Shown: positions 32,750 through 46,639, numbered from the stretch's first letter. The stretch: DNA of 64,000 nt from Heterobilharzia americana (GCA_944470555.2 OX104127.1:162064499-162128498), one strand, 5' to 3'. The notes: generated by a model not told the origin, from the letters alone. A program made the numbers and translations.

Positions 32750-35700
32750 TATTTGTCCCCTGGGTACTTAGTGAAACATAGGGTTTCAGTAGCACGTCGC
32801 CATTTCACTCTCTTCTCCACAGTCCCTCCAACCTGGCTCCACCAATGCCCACAAGCTATCATTTCATCTTCACATGATCTCCTCCATATCAACGTCACCT
32901 CGGATGACCAACTAGTCGTTTCCCATTCAACTTCCATTCGACACCATGACCCGGTCTGGTGCGTGATGTCACCGAATGGTTTTCTAAATGTATTCCCAAT
33001 CCAGTCCATCTCCACCTTCTTCTTCTCCTGCAAATTTGTTGGGTGATGGGTTCATGGTTGGTTTATTGTCAGGACAGAGTGAGTCCCACCTTGCTTATTC
33101 CTTCTGGTCATCTGATCTTCAACATCGAGTGAGCGTAGACAGTAGCTGTTGATGAGTGACTGTAGTTTGTTGGAAATACTTTTCATGACGTACCAAGCAT
33201 CTCAACCATCACACTGAAGCACTAAATTCCTTCACTGAATTACTGTCGAAAATCCCGATCTTGTTGTTTGTGCTGAGTGGAGCAGATCTCAACACCGATT
33301 TCAGATTACTGAAAGACTATCTTGCCTTTCCGATCCCGTCTGGCTATGACATCCTCATCCGTACCTGCAACGCCTGTAGTTGAAACGATGATTGCTAGCT
33401 TGGTGGGTAGGTGGAACAGACTACTACGCATAGATTCCTCCCGTTCATGGTGATCGCTGCTTATTCTTGTCCACGGTGTGGTTGGTTGGACATATTCACC
33501 ACCTCTGTCTTCTCTACGTAAACACGAAGGAAGTTCGGTCTTCACTGTCTCGTCTCGCCTCTTCTGTCAACTTGTTGATTTTTACCAGTAGATCTTCGAG
33601 TTTGTGAGACAAGTCATGAGACATACTTCATCATCGGCGAAATACAAATCTTCTAGTGTCTTTTCATCAGCCAAACAGCATACGCCAATCTTCTCACAGC
33701 TCCTCTCAGCTGTTTCTTGCATGATCCAGTCCAGTCAGGTTAACCACAATCAGGAAAATGATCGATGATAGTAGGCAGCAGCCCTCTCTTGTCATACTCC
33801 TGTCTTCACTCCACTTCACTTCACTTCACTTCACTTCAATAGCGTCACTGAGCTTTCCATTGTAAATCATTCGGCATGTAGCATCATATAGCATATAGCA
33901 GAAAGCTGAAGTTGAATGAGGTTGATAGACGTTTGTATCACTAAAACCATAGTGTTGAAGCAACTGATAGTCAAATTAATTCTCGGTCGACTCTGTCAAA
34001 GACCCTTTCAACGTTGATGAAGTTGGAGTGAGGTAGAGAATTGACTGACATTCTATACCCTGTTGTATGATGATGCATAGTGTTGCGTCGCGCTGTGTTG
34101 AGTTGCAATTTGATCCACACATGATTCGTTCTCCCTGAAGCCAGCCAGCCAGCCTGTTTCGGTCGTATTTTGAATGCGGAGCAGTTTTAAACTTCTCCAG
34201 GATGATGAGGTGTATTTTTTCTTTAAGGTGGACAGGGTGGAGTATGATTCCTCACCAGTTCTTGCAAGAAATTAGTTCTCTCTTCTTTCGCAGTTTGACA
34301 AGGTAGCTTGTCTTCCATTCAAACACCAGGTACCTCCCCTTCCCTTCCCTGCCTGCCTTCCTTCCTGCCTTCCAATCCCTGTGCAACAGTGATGTAAGTG
34401 TGTCCGCTGTTGTCTCTGTGTCTGTTTTCAGTGCTCTTGGTGTAACACCATCTGGTACTACTACTTTCCCAGATTTCAACAGCTTTATGGCGTTCATGAC
34501 TTCGGCTTTTGTCGGAGGGCTTGTGTTCACTGATTTTTCTGTGATTGGGTTGCTGGTGGTATTTCTGGATGTGTTGGAGGTGGTGATGGTAATTGATTCA
34601 AGAGTTTTTTGAAGTGGTCAGTCCATCGTTTCCTTAGTTTCTCCTCTTTGGCGGTAACTAGGTTTCATTCACCATCTTTCATTGATTTCATCTGCTTTGG
34701 TCTCTTCCTAGATAGTAACCTGGTTATTTCATATAATGTTTTCAGGTCTGTGTCTGTGCTGCATGCAGCCTGTTCTGATTCGCTGGCGAGTGTGTCGTAG
34801 AAGTGCCCCTTGTCTTTCTGCACACCTTTCTTTACCTCTTTATCCAGTGATTTATACGTTGTCTGTACTCTCTCGAGATTGTAATGAAGTCGATCTGATT
34901 TCTAGTGTAGTGAGATCCATACCGCTCTCTCAATATCCCTATGTTTGTGAGCACTGTACCCGACCGAAAAATTGTCGAATGCGCAGATGTCTACAAACAG
35001 TTATACATTCTCCTTCATTTCACCAAATGCTTATCGATCCATGATGAATTCTCTTCCTGTGTTCTCCACTCCCACTTTCGCATTCATATCAACCCACCTA
35101 TTAGAATTTCGATGTCACCAACTGGAGTGGTGTCTTGTCCTGTACTGATTACAGTTGTCTGTAGAATCCCTCCTTCTTCTCTTCACCTGCATTATTTGTG
35201 GGTGCATAGTGTAGCATAGCGTAGCCTAGTGTAGTGTAGTGTAGTGTAGTGTAGCATAGCATAGTATCATTGTGACTCTCCCTCCTTTCGAGTTGAATCT
35301 TGCTGTGATGATGGTGATCCTGAGGATGAGATTGGTTCCCACTGTATGAGAGAGAGAGAGACAGAGACAGAGAGAGCGTTCGATGCTGTTGGGGACATGA
35401 TGATGGCCACTGGACAACTCAGTGTGCTGTTCTCGTGGTTGTCGTCTGTGTGACAATATTGGAGTAGATAATTGACTCTTCACTAGTTGACAGTTTGGAG
35501 AGTCCACTTCTATTCCATCTGCAGATTCTTCACAGATTCCTTCTCTTTTGCAATCTGGGCAGTCTTGCTAAGTTTAAACATATTGCGGACATTCCATATC
35601 CGCACGTTTACTTTCTCTTTTACCGAGAGAGAGAAGACACATCGGCCAATTGGCTTCCCTATGGCTTTTACCAACCGACGTCATTTCATCTTTCCGATTC

Positions 35701-35860
35701 CAGTGAGGAATAGGTTCGTTTTTATTTTTATATTTTCTTTGTGCTTTGAAGTTTCTTTAGCGGTTGGATTGGTTTTATAAAGGTAGGTTTGCTTGTTGTA
35801 TACCCAACCTTCCCGGTTAGTAACTAGTGAACCAGTTAACTAGGCGATGTTCTACACATT
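32750..35860 (-). mobile_element. RTE-clade LINE, full-length but dead (left of pair IR2)
   Basis: Minus strand from 35860: 5' UTR, endonuclease region (35200-35530), internal pentamer run GTAGT near 35225-35265, and the RT N-terminus MNTSPPTKAEVMNAIKLLKSG at 34530. It then has a SCKNW segment, a CADQIATL-like region near 34110, the catalytic segment (FADD spread over a frameshift near 33640), and the C-terminus QEKKKVEMDWIGNTFRKPFG at about 33030, to the 3' end at 32755. An insertion KAGRKAGREGKGRYLV replaces the normal RT linker, as in the right partner. About 3.1 kb, with many stops. Confidence 0.82.
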
Positions 35861-36480
35861 AACTGCATGAACCTTATTGCTAGTTGCATTTCATGAGCTT
35901 GAATACCAGCGTAGATAATGTGGTTTTGATTATTAGGAGCAGTTTATGAAGTGACGGAGTAGGATTGGTTGACAGGATAATACGAAATATGAGAAACACT
36001 ACTAGTTCAATGAGACACTGACTGAAAACGAATAGTGACTGTTCTTCCTTAGACCTGATGCTTCACTGACCTATGAAAATTAGAACACGAGACCTGCCTG
36101 TGATCATAAGGGAGACAACTTTATTATTTTGGTATTTATATTTCCCAATGAATGTAAAATAAAATAAGTTTGGTTCATCTGACTTTTCTCTATTTAGTGC
36201 TAATAGCGTTTTCAAAGTCATAGTAAACCGAAATTTACAATAACCTCCAAGTTTATATATGATAACTTGACAAATGTTTTCCGGCACAGGTGATTCTGCA
36301 TTGACAGAATTGTAGAATAAGGATGATGTGCATACGTAGTATGTTGTATGTGATCAGTGTATGAATTACAGATTGAGATTTGCATACACACATATATATA
36401 TATATGCTTGTAGTTCTTATCATATGTATGTTGGTTATGTCGGGATATGAGGCCAATTGAAACCAGGTCAAACTATGTTC
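35860..36480. other. AT-rich sequence, nothing recognised
   Basis: Short (AT)n at 36391-36403. No frame with a recognisable motif. Confidence 0.5.
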
Positions 36481-36559
36481 TACTCCTCATTCCTTCCTAT
36501 TTACACAATTTTGATTCCACTCTGTAATGGGAAAAGATTCTGTTATCAGATGTTCTTTA

Positions 36560-37060
36560 TAATTTCTAAAGCCACTTTTCTAAATAATTTCGATATTGTC
36601 AAAATCAACCCTGTGACCTGAAATCATGACATGTAGAGCTAAGTTTTTAAGTTTTTTTTTCAGTTCTACTGAATTTCTAGGTGGTCGAGTGAGAGCTGTT
36701 TGGTGTTCATTTTTCCTAATTTTGGTTTCACAGGAAGTTTGTCCTATGTATACTGCATCATAGTCTGAGCATTTTATTTTATAAACACAATTAGATTGTG
36801 AATCTAGGAGGGATCTGGTCCTTCAAATGAACTAAGGTGGTCTGTAATATGTTTGATGTTCTGTAGAACACTCTGATGATATTGTATTCGTTGAACACTT
36901 TGCTAATTTCATCCGATGTGTGTGTGATCTGTAAGGGATAACTGTTGTTGAGGCCTGTGATTTAAGAGTATTTCTACCATGTGATCTGATGTTATTTTCT
37001 ATCTCTCTCTCTGATTTTCATTCATTACTAGAGTGTGTGCTCTCCTCAAGAGACTGGAGG
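36560..37060 (-). pseudogene. Penelope-like element, GIY-YIG endonuclease fragment
   Basis: On the minus strand the frame reads NCVYKIKCSDYDAVYIGQTS, then ETKIRKNEHQTALTRPPRNS and LALHVMISGHRVDFDNIEI up to a stop near 36595. This is the GIY-YIG domain of Penelope-like elements: paired cysteine region, VYIGQTS, the Arg-containing H-x-R-like helix, then the H..SGH motif. The upstream part (36830-37060) is frame-broken and reads like the RT-endonuclease linker. In PLEs this domain nicks target DNA. The RT part is missing here. Confidence 0.72.
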
Positions 37061-37157
37061 TAACAAAAACCTTAGCATTGATTGGATGTGATGAATTGAA
37101 ATCTAAATAGTTGTTTGAATGTGTTGGTTTCCTGAAAATTACATAATATTTTTTTCC

Positions 37158-37965
37158 CATGGGTTTCTAGTAGAATATAGGGATTCAGTAGCACGTCACC
37201 ATTTCACTCTCTTCTTTACAGTATTTCCAACACGACTACACCAATGACCACAACCTTTCATTTCTACCTCACACAATCTCCTCCATCTCACCCTCGCCTC
37301 AGACGCCCAACTCGTCACTTCCCAATTGGGTTCCACTCAACGGCCTGGCCTAGTCAGTGATGTCCCAAAATGGTCTTCTCAGTGTATGACCAACCCAATC
37401 CAATACATCTCCACTTTCTCCTTCCACAGTTTTGTTGGTCGATAGGTTCTTGATTGGTTCGTTGTCAGGACAGAGTGAGTCCCACCTTGCTCATTCTTTC
37501 TGGTCATCTGACCTTCAGTATCGAGTGAGCGTAGACAGTAGCTATTGATGAATGACTGTAGTTTGTTGGAAGTGCTTTACATGACGTGCCAAGTTTCTAA
37601 ACCATCACATAGAAGCAGTGAGTTGACTGAATTGGTGTTGAAAATCCGGATGTTGTTGTTTGTGCTGAGTGGAGCAGATCTCCACACTGATATCAGATTA
37701 ATGAAAGTCTGTCCTGCTTTTACATCTTCGTCTGCGCCACCGCCTGTATTTGAAACTATGCTGACTAAGTGGTAGGTGAAACAGACTGCTTCATTTTGGT
37801 TTCTCCCGTTGATGGTGATTAGTGCTTGTTGTTGATGCTGTTGTTGGCTTGGTATCTTCATCACCTCCGTCTTCTTTACACTCACTTGAAGTCCCGTCTT
37901 CGCTACCTCTTCTATCTACTTTACTGGTTTTCGCCTGTAGATCTTCGAGTTTGTGCGACATTAAA
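37158..37965 (-). mobile_element. RTE-clade LINE 3' fragment
   Basis: Minus strand from 37965: HKLEDLQAK, SVKKTEVMKIP, ALITINGRNQNEAVCFTY, VSIVSNTGGGADEDVKAGQTFINL, FNTNSVNSLLLCDGLETWHVM, then the C-terminal part to the 3' end near 37158. Truncated 5' at the same place as the copy at 16120, here directly against the tetranucleotide array. Confidence 0.82.
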
Positions 37966-37967
37966 CG

Positions 37968-38562
<595 letters not shown>

Positions 38563-38564
38563 AT

Positions 38565-39478
38565 ATCCATTTTCATTCCATTTAACAAGACAATCAAGGA
38601 AAAACTTCATCATTTATATGCAGTTTTCCTTCAGAAAATAAACTCACTAGGTCAATTGTTGAACACTTAGTTTCACTGGTCGACTAAAAGACAAAATTGT
38701 TCAATAAGGTTTGTCTAACCACAAGAAACTAAGATTGTAATTTAAAACTTCTATCTTCATGGCTGATGACCTTGAGTGGTGATATCGATTTTCGCTGGTT
38801 CCATCGGTTAAAAGTTAGCTGTCTAACTAAATGAATTAGAGCTTTATCTAATTATTTATTGATCGGAAGTCAACTATATCACATGAAGACAATTATAAAT
38901 GTAACGGTAAAAAAAATACAGACTGTTTACGTATCATGAGTAGTCAACTATATGAAGTCTTCAAGTCCATCACTATAGATAGCTGTCGGTAAACAGTAGT
39001 TGATAAATATCCTGATTATCACTTGTTATTTCACATGGAGAATTAGCACTAAGGAGAACAGTTTACCTTATTATTATAAATATAATGACTGTTATTATTA
39101 CCATTATTATTGTGTGAAATTACTGCCTAAATTAACATGATTATGGGTTTTTTGTTTCCGCCATCGTTATGAAAATTAAATGTTTCTACTACAATGATGC
39201 TTCAACCTCCATGATGTAACTACGTTCTTGTAGGCATCTTCCTGATCACATCATGACATCCCACAGTTTTCTTACCAATCCATTATTATTATTGTTGTTG
39301 TAATTACTTTGACAAAGTTGTATTACTCGGTAGCATGATCTTTATCTCAAACACAGCTTCATAAGTATAATCAAATGAATGGTAAACTTAGTTGGTCATT
39401 ATTCTTCTACAATGGAAAATTATGCATTCTTAGTCTTGGCAAAATATTCTCTTGTCAATACGCCCTTTCAACCTCGCC
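38565..39478. other. AT-rich sequence, nothing recognised
   Basis: Contains short ATT-rich stretches near 39070-39115 and 39280-39300. No gene or repeat family match. Confidence 0.5.
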
Positions 39479-40112
39479 TGGCTAAATAGTTCACTAGTTA
39501 CTAACCGGTCCTAAGCCAGGATAAAAAGGGAAGTTTGGGCATACGGCTAGCAAACCGCCAGCCCCTTCCCCCCAAGAAAACCAATCCAATTACTAAAGAA
39601 ACTTCAAAACGCAAAGAATATATAAAAATAAAAACTAACCTATTCCTCACTGGAATCGGAAAGATGAAATGACGCCGGTTGGTGAAAGCCATAGGGAAGC
39701 AAGTCAGCCGATGTATCTTATCTCTCTCGACGAAAGTGAAAATAAGAATAGAAACATGGGATATCCGCACCGTGTATGAACCTAGCAAGACTGGCTAGAA
39801 TGCAAAGGAGATGAGGAGGTACGGCATGGAAGTGGTAGGAATCTGTGAATAATCTGCAGATGGAATAGAATTGGACTCTCCAAACTGTCAACTACTGAGG
39901 AGTCAATTATCTACTCCAATATTGTCACACAGACGACAACCACGAGAACAGCACACTGAGTTCTCCAGTGGCCATCATCATGTCCCCAACAGCATCGAAC
40001 GCTCTCTCTTCTCTCTCTCTCTCTCATACAGTGGGAACCAATCTCATCCTCAGGATCACCATCATGACAGCAAGATTCAACTCGAAAGGAGGGAGAGTCA
40101 CAATGATACAAT

Positions 40113-40190
40113 GCTACGCTACACTACACTACACTACACTACACTACACTACACTACACTACACTACACTACACTACATTAGGCTACACT
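40113..40190. repeat. (ACACT)n pentamer array inside RTE
   Basis: About 15 tandem copies, reading TLHYTTLHYTT. The same site holds only about 6-8 units in the partner copies at 35225-35265 and 45507-45550, and almost none in IR1. The site is therefore an expansion-prone spot within the element. Confidence 0.9.
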
Positions 40191-41019
40191 ATGCACCTAC
40201 AAATAATGCAGGTGAAGAGAAGAAGGAGGGATTCTACAGACAACTGCAATCAGTACAGGACAAGACACCACTCCAGTTGATGACATCAAAATTGTAATTG
40301 GTGGGGTGATATGAATGTGAAAGTGGGAGTGGAGAACACAGGAAGAGAATTCATCATGGATCGAGAAGCATTTGGTGAAATGAAGGAGAATGTATAACTG
40401 TTTGTAGACATCTGCGCATTCGACAATTTTTCGGTTGGGTACAGTGCTCACAAACACAGGGATATTGAGAGAGCGGTATGGATTTCACTACACTAGAATT
40501 CAGATCGATTTCATTACAATCTCGAGAGAGTACAGACAACGTATAAATCACTGGATAAAGAGGTAAAGAAAGGTGTGCAGAAAGACAAGGGGCACTTCTA
40601 CGACACACTCGCCAGCGAATCAGAACAGGCTGCATGCAGCACAGACACAGACCTGAAAACATTATATGAAATAACCAGGTTACTATCTAGGAAGAGACCA
40701 AAGCAGATGAAATCAATGAAAGATGGTGAATGAAACCTAGTTACCGCCAAAGAGGAGAAACTAAGGAAACGATGGACTGACCACTTCAAAAAACTCTTGA
40801 ATCAATTACCATCACCACCTCCAACACATCCAGAAATACCACCAGCAACCCAATCACAGAAAAATCAGTGAACACAAGCCCTCCGACAAAAGCCGAAGTC
40901 ATGAACGCCATAAAGCTGTTGAAATCTGGGAAAGTAGTAGTACCAGATGGTGTTACACCAAGAGCACTGAAAACAGACACAGAGACAACAGCGGACACAC
41001 TTACATCACTGTTGCACAG

Positions 41020-41300
41020 GGATTGGAAGGCAGGAAGGAAGGCAGGCAGGGAAGGGAAGGGGAGGTACCTGGTGATTGACTGGAAGGCAGGCTACCTTGT
41101 CAAACTGCGAAAGAAGAGAGAACTAATTTCTTGCAAGAACTGGTGGGGAATCATACTCCACCCTGTCCACCTTAAAGAAAAAATACACCTCATCATCCTG
41201 GAGAAGTTTAAAACTGCTCCGCATTCAAAATTACGACTGAGGCTGGGTGGCTGGTTGGCTGGTTGGCTGGCTGGGTGGCTGGGTGGCTGGTGGCTGGCTG
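41020..41300. repeat. GGAAGGCAGG and GCTGG low-complexity expansions inside RT region
   Basis: 41025-41065 is a GGCAGGAA-type run and 41243-41300 a GGCTGG/GGGTGGCTGG run. Together they insert about 35 residues (KAGRKAGRE and GGWLAGWLAGWL) into a region where working RT needs a fixed fold. Neither run is present at this size in the copy at 30815. Confidence 0.8.
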
Positions 41301-42719
41301 GCTTCAGGGAGAACGAATCATGTGTGGATCAAATTGCAACTCAACACAGTGTGACGCAACACTATGCATCATCATACAACAGGGTATAGAATGTCAGTCA
41401 ATTCTCTACCTCACTCCAACTTCATCAACGTTGAAAGGGTCTTTGACAGAGTCGACCGAGAATTAATTTGACTATCAGTTGCTTCAACACTATGGTTTTA
41501 GTGATACAAACGTCTATCAACCTCATTCAACTTCAGCTTTCTGCTATATGCTATATGATGCTACATGCCGAATGATTTACAATGGAAAGCTCAGTGACGC
41601 TATTGAAGTGAAGTGAAGTGAAGTGAGGAGTGAAGACAGGAGTATGACAAGAGAGGGCTGCTGCCTACTATCATCGATCATTTTCCTGATTGTGGTTAAC
41701 CTGACTGGACTGGATCATGCAAGAAACAGCTGAGAGGAGCTGTGAGAAGATTGGCGTATGCTGTTTGGCTGATGAAAAGACACTAGAAGATTTGTATTTC
41801 GCCGATGATGAAGTATGTCTCATGACTTGTCTCACAAACTCGAAGACCTACTGGTAAAAATCAACAAGTTGACAGAAGAGGCGAGACGAGACATCGAAGA
41901 ACGAACTTCCTTCGTGTTTACGTAGAGAAGACAGAGGTGATGAATATGTCCAACCAACCACACCGTGGACAAGAATAAGCAGCGATCACCATGAACGGGA
42001 GGAATCTATGCGTAGTAGTCTGTTCCACCTACCCACCAAGCTAGCAATCATCGTTTCAACTACAGGCTTTGCAGGTACGGATGAGGATGTCATAGCCAGA
42101 CGGGATCGGAAAGGCAAGATAGTCTTTCAGTAATCTGAAATCGGTGTTGAGATCTGCTCCACTCAGCACAAACAACAAGATCGGGATTTTCGACAGTAAT
42201 TCAGTGAAGGAATTTAGTGCTTCAGTGTGATGGTTGAGATGCTTGGTACGTCATGAAAAGTATTTCCAACAAACTACAGTCACTCATCAACAGCTACTGT
42301 CTACGCTCACTCGATGTTGAAGTCAGATGACCAGAAAGAATAAGCAAGGTGGGACTCACTCTGTCCTGACAACAAACCAACCAAGAACCTATCGACCAAC
42401 AAATATGCAGGAGAAGAAGAAGGTGGAGATGGACTGGATTGGGAATACATTTAGAAAACCATTCGGTGACATCACGCACCAGACTAGGTCATGGTGTCGA
42501 GTGGAACTTGAATGGGAAACGACTAGTTGGTCATCCGAGGTGACGTTGATATGGAGGAGATCATGTGAAGAAGAATTGAGTGCTTATGGGCATTGGTGGA
42601 GCCAGGTTGGAGGGACTGCGGAGACGAGAGTGAAATGGTTATATGTTACTGATGCCCTGTGTTTCGCTAGGAGCCAAAGAGACAAGTAATAATGATAAAA
42701 ATAATGACAATAATAATAA

Positions 42720-43735
42720 CCATTATAAAATTAAATATCTCCGTTGTTTGTTTGCCTATTATCTGTATTCGTCACAATAAAAATTATGTTTCTATTTCAA
42801 GATATGTGAGGACTGTGAAAATAGTGGTTTGATCTTTCTATAAAATGTATTGATTTCATTGCGTGGAACTGTGAAACGGTTAACTGTAAGCTATTTCAAG
42901 AATCTGCTTATTTATTCACTACACATCGGAGACTGCATATCAGGAAGACACTCTAAGTTGTTCTCGAAGATTTTGATCTGTTTCTTATAACAATACCTCG
43001 ATAACTGTTTCATCTTTGGTTTTTGTAGGAACAGTTATACCTTATGAACTGCAATTGCGTAATATAAATAAAAACGTCGAATACACTTCTCCAATGTCGT
43101 CTGATTACAAATTCTTGTCAGTATTAACTACTGAATATAGCTGCATGAAAGGATAACCGTGGGATTTCAATTGTAACAAAGATATTGGTCCACAGAATGG
43201 GTTCTTTTCACAATTTATCATCATCAAAGCTGTACAGTTATGTAGTGGTTTAAATATATCATGAATATCGCCTACTAGGGTCAAAGGTTAACAATAGCTA
43301 GTAACAAGACGTACTGAACTGTCAATCGGAAGATAAAAATAGGAAAACGTAAGGGATGACAAGTCAGTCTTACGTAACGAGAACAAAGCACAGAAGTGCT
43401 TGTTCTTATTCAGACAGGATTGAAGAACAGACTCACTATTTACAAGAAACCAAGAAAGATTTCATGTAATAATATCACACTGTAACAAAAGGAGTGGAAG
43501 TAGATTGATGAGAAAAGTATTAAACTAAAATAAAAGAGTTGCAAAACTGAGACCATGGTAGTAAAATGGAGTTCAAGATTCTCCTTGTGAATAGAAAGAA
43601 TCTTTGCTGGAAAACGAGGACGTAACTGAAATCACTTTGAACTCCTTTATTTCACCTAATATATCACTTTAAATGAGGTATGTACAGATGCTATGTAACC
43701 TGAGAGAATCTATTCGGTACAATATTACTATTATT
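42720..43735. other. No recognised gene
   Basis: AT-rich. Ends at a TATTATTATTTA run that is the tail of the small RTE fragment at 43740. Confidence 0.5.
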
Positions 43736-43739
43736 ATTT

Positions 43740-43905
43740 ATCCCTTGAGTTCCTAGTGGAACATACGGCTTCAGTAGCATATCTCCAGTGCACTCTATTC
43801 TCTGTAATCTTCTGAACCTGCCTCCACGACAGCCTACAAGCTCTCATTTCTTCCTCACATGATTTCTTCCATCTCACCTTCACCTCGGACGCCCAACTCG
43901 TCAAC
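43740..43905 (-). mobile_element. RTE-clade LINE 3' end, short
   Basis: About 165 bp from SWASEVKVRWKKSCEEEM to STRNSRDK on the minus strand, in one frame, with a TAAATAATAATA tail outside. Heavily 5'-truncated, as is common for LINEs. Confidence 0.8.
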
Positions 43906-44880
43906 CTATTATAACAGAATGAAATTACAAAGATCAATAAATACAACTGCTTATTGATCTAAATTCTGTTTTTGATAAACTAGACAACAAATGTTCATTT
44001 TGATGAGACAACCACTACAAGTTGAAAAACTCACAACGTTTCTTACTAATAGTTCATTCCTGATGTATATCATATCATGCCTATGCGTACACAGAGAGGA
44101 ATAATTTGTTCACAGTATATATATACCATAAATTACATACAACCATGGAACAAGGTTATTAGGTTAGAAGATTTAGAGATACACTTTAGTAATCAACTAA
44201 CTTTCACTTTTCAATAGAGGAGAGGAAACAACAATTAATATAGTATGAGAAGAAAGTAAAATTGGTTCTGAAAGAGTATTGTGAAATTGTCTCGGTGTAA
44301 TTAGGTATCTTTTTTGAAAGTGAATGAATAACAGACCAGAATATGATTGTTTTCGTTGTTAATAATGTGTATATTTTCATAATGATCATTTTAGATAGCT
44401 ATAGTTTAACAAATTTATATTGTGGATACAGGATAATGGTTGAAAGTGCAATGAAAATTTGTGTTACGGTAGGATTTGAACCAAAGACCCTCAGTTATAG
44501 GTCGGTTACTTTAAAAACAAACCTATGAGACCCAGTTGTTAAGCAAATATACATAATATATAAATGATTTATTCCAAGCCATTATTTTGTAAAACAGCAT
44601 GTGGCAGGAAACGACAACTGTTCATTATTGTAAAATTGATTCTTTAATATGCCTTTCGTCATATAATATACAAGCTAAATAATGTGGTATGATTGAATTT
44701 GTGTTTGTAGTTGTACTTGCCTAAGGCTTAAAGTATTTGGTTCTTGTTTGCCTTGAGGAGAAACAGCGAGAAAGATAAGTATATGCTTATGGTCTGATAA
44801 GATATTTACATCCTCCTTTACTTGGTGTATCATAATATGAATTACAATTATCGAAAGTAACTCATTTCCTAACCTCACCT
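43906..44880. other. No gene; weak tRNA-like SINE remnant near 44450-44545
   Basis: On the minus strand 44450-44545 has a B box GGTTCAAATCC and a CCCAGT-type start without a clear A box, so it is a remnant at best. The rest is AT-rich and unrecognised. Confidence 0.35.
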
Positions 44881-44884
44881 GGTT

Positions 44885-46632
44885 AACTAGATCACTAGTT
44901 ACTAGCTGGTCCTAAGCCCGGGTAAAGAGGGAAGGTTGGGCATAAGACTAGCAACCCTACCTTTATAAAACCAATCCAACCGCTACAGAAACTTCAAGGC
45001 ACCGACAAAATAACAAAAATCAAAACAAACTTATTCCTCGCTGGAATCGGAGAGAAGAAATGACGAAAAGCCATAGGGAAGCCAATTGGCCAACGTATCT
45101 TCTCTCTCTCGATGAAAGCAAAAGTCAGCATGGGGACATGGAATGCGAACACCATGTTTGAAGCTGGCTGGCAAGGCTGACCAGATGGCAAAAGAGATGA
45201 GAAGGCATAGCATAGAAGTGGTAGAATCTGTGAAGAATCTACAGATCGAATGGAATTGGACTCTCCAAACTGTCAACTACTGAGGAGTCAATTATCTACT
45301 CCAATATTGTCACACAGACGACAACCACGAGAACAGCACACTGAGTTGTCCAGTGACCATCATCATGTCCCCAACAGCATCGAACGCTCTCTCTGTCTCT
45401 GTCTCTCTCTCTCTCATACAGTGGGAACCAATCTCCTCCTCCAGGATCACCATCATCACAGCAAGATTCAACTCGAAAGGAGGGAGAGTCACAATGATAC
45501 AATGCAACACTACACTACACTACACTACACCACACTAGGCTACACTATGCTACACTATGCACCTACAAATAATGCAGGTGAAGAGAAGAAGGAGGGATTC
45601 TACAGACAACTGTAATCAGTACAGGACAAGACACCACTCCAGTTGGTGACATCGAAATTCTAATAGGTGGGTGATATGAATGCGAAAGTGGGAGTGGAGA
45701 ACACAGAAGAGAATTCATCATGGATCGAGAAGCATTCGTGAAATGAAGGAGAATGTAGAACTGTTTGCAGACATCTGCGCATTCAACGATTTGGTGATTG
45801 GAGGCACTGTGTTCAACTACAAGGATATTCACAATGTAGCGATATGGATTCTATCAGGCAGACACACCAGAAATCAGATCGACTTCATTTCGATGTGAAG
45901 AAAGTGGAGAAGTAGCCTACTGAACACAAGATCAAGAAGGGGAGCGGATGTAGTTTCACATCATTTACTAACCTTTGCAAGGAACCTTCCAAATCAAGTC
46001 GAAAGCCTTCAAAGAATTTGGTAATAGACGACAGTTGAAGTTCAACACCCAGAACTGAAACTGAAGGACGAAACTACAATGAAAATCATTCCAGGCTTAC
46101 ATTAACCTGAAACCAGTCTGGAGGTCTTCTGCACTCAGTATTAAGCGTGAACAACATCCAGACTTTCAACAGTGATGCTAGTCAAGTCAGTGTTTCTGTA
46201 TGAATCAGAGACTTGGGGCGTTAGTAAAAGCATTTCCAACAAACTACAGATATTCATCAACAACTGCCTACGCTGCTATTTACTGAAGCTCAGATGGTCA
46301 GAAAGAATCAGCAACAAGGAACTGTGGCTGGCAACCGACCAACCAAGAACCTATCACTTAACAAATATGCAGAAGAAAGTGGATATGGATTGGGCACACT
46401 CTGAGAAGGCCGGTTGAGGACATCACGTGCCAGGCCAGTTGCTCGAGTGGAACCCAGATGGGAAAGGACAAGTTGAACGTCTGAGGTGAGGCTGACATGG
46501 AGGAGATAGTGTGAGGAAGAAATGAGAGCTTCTGAGCTATCGTGGAGCTAGATTCAAAAGATAGCAGAGAACAGAGTGGGATGGAGGCGTGCTACTGAAA
46601 CCCTATGTTCCATTAGGAACCCAAGGGACAAA
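44885..46632 (+). mobile_element. RTE-clade LINE with internal deletion of RT
   Basis: 5' UTR and endonuclease part as in the full-length copies (RMGTWNANTMFEAGW-like near 45130; MELDSPNCQLLRSQLSTPI at 45250; a pentamer run at 45507-45550; SRSIREMKENVELFADICAF at 45735-45790). The sequence then jumps near 46085 straight to the C-terminal region (NLKPVWRSSALS, then MMLVKSVFLYESETWGVSK from 46172) and the 3' end with an AATAATAACAATAAT tail. The entire RT domain is missing. A deleted but end-complete copy of this kind could have moved in trans. Confidence 0.82.
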
Positions 46633-46639
46633 TAATAAC

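Larger units (their letters stand above)
39480..42690 (+). mobile_element. RTE-clade LINE, full-length but dead (right of pair IR2)
   Basis: The most complete element, about 3.2 kb. 5' UTR from about 39480; AP-endonuclease start near 39735-39800 (KIRIETWDIRTVYE); pentamer array at 40113-40190; MNTSPPTKAEVMNAIKLLKSGK at 40868, then the RT N-terminal 173-codon frame to 41389 (NESCVDQIATQ near 41320). A catalytic segment lies near 41790-41830 with FADD split by a frameshift (YFADDEVCL). The C-terminus ETTSWSSEVTLIWRRSCEE at 42510-42570 is followed by an AATAATGATAAA tail. Several microsatellite-like expansions break the frame. Confidence 0.85.
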
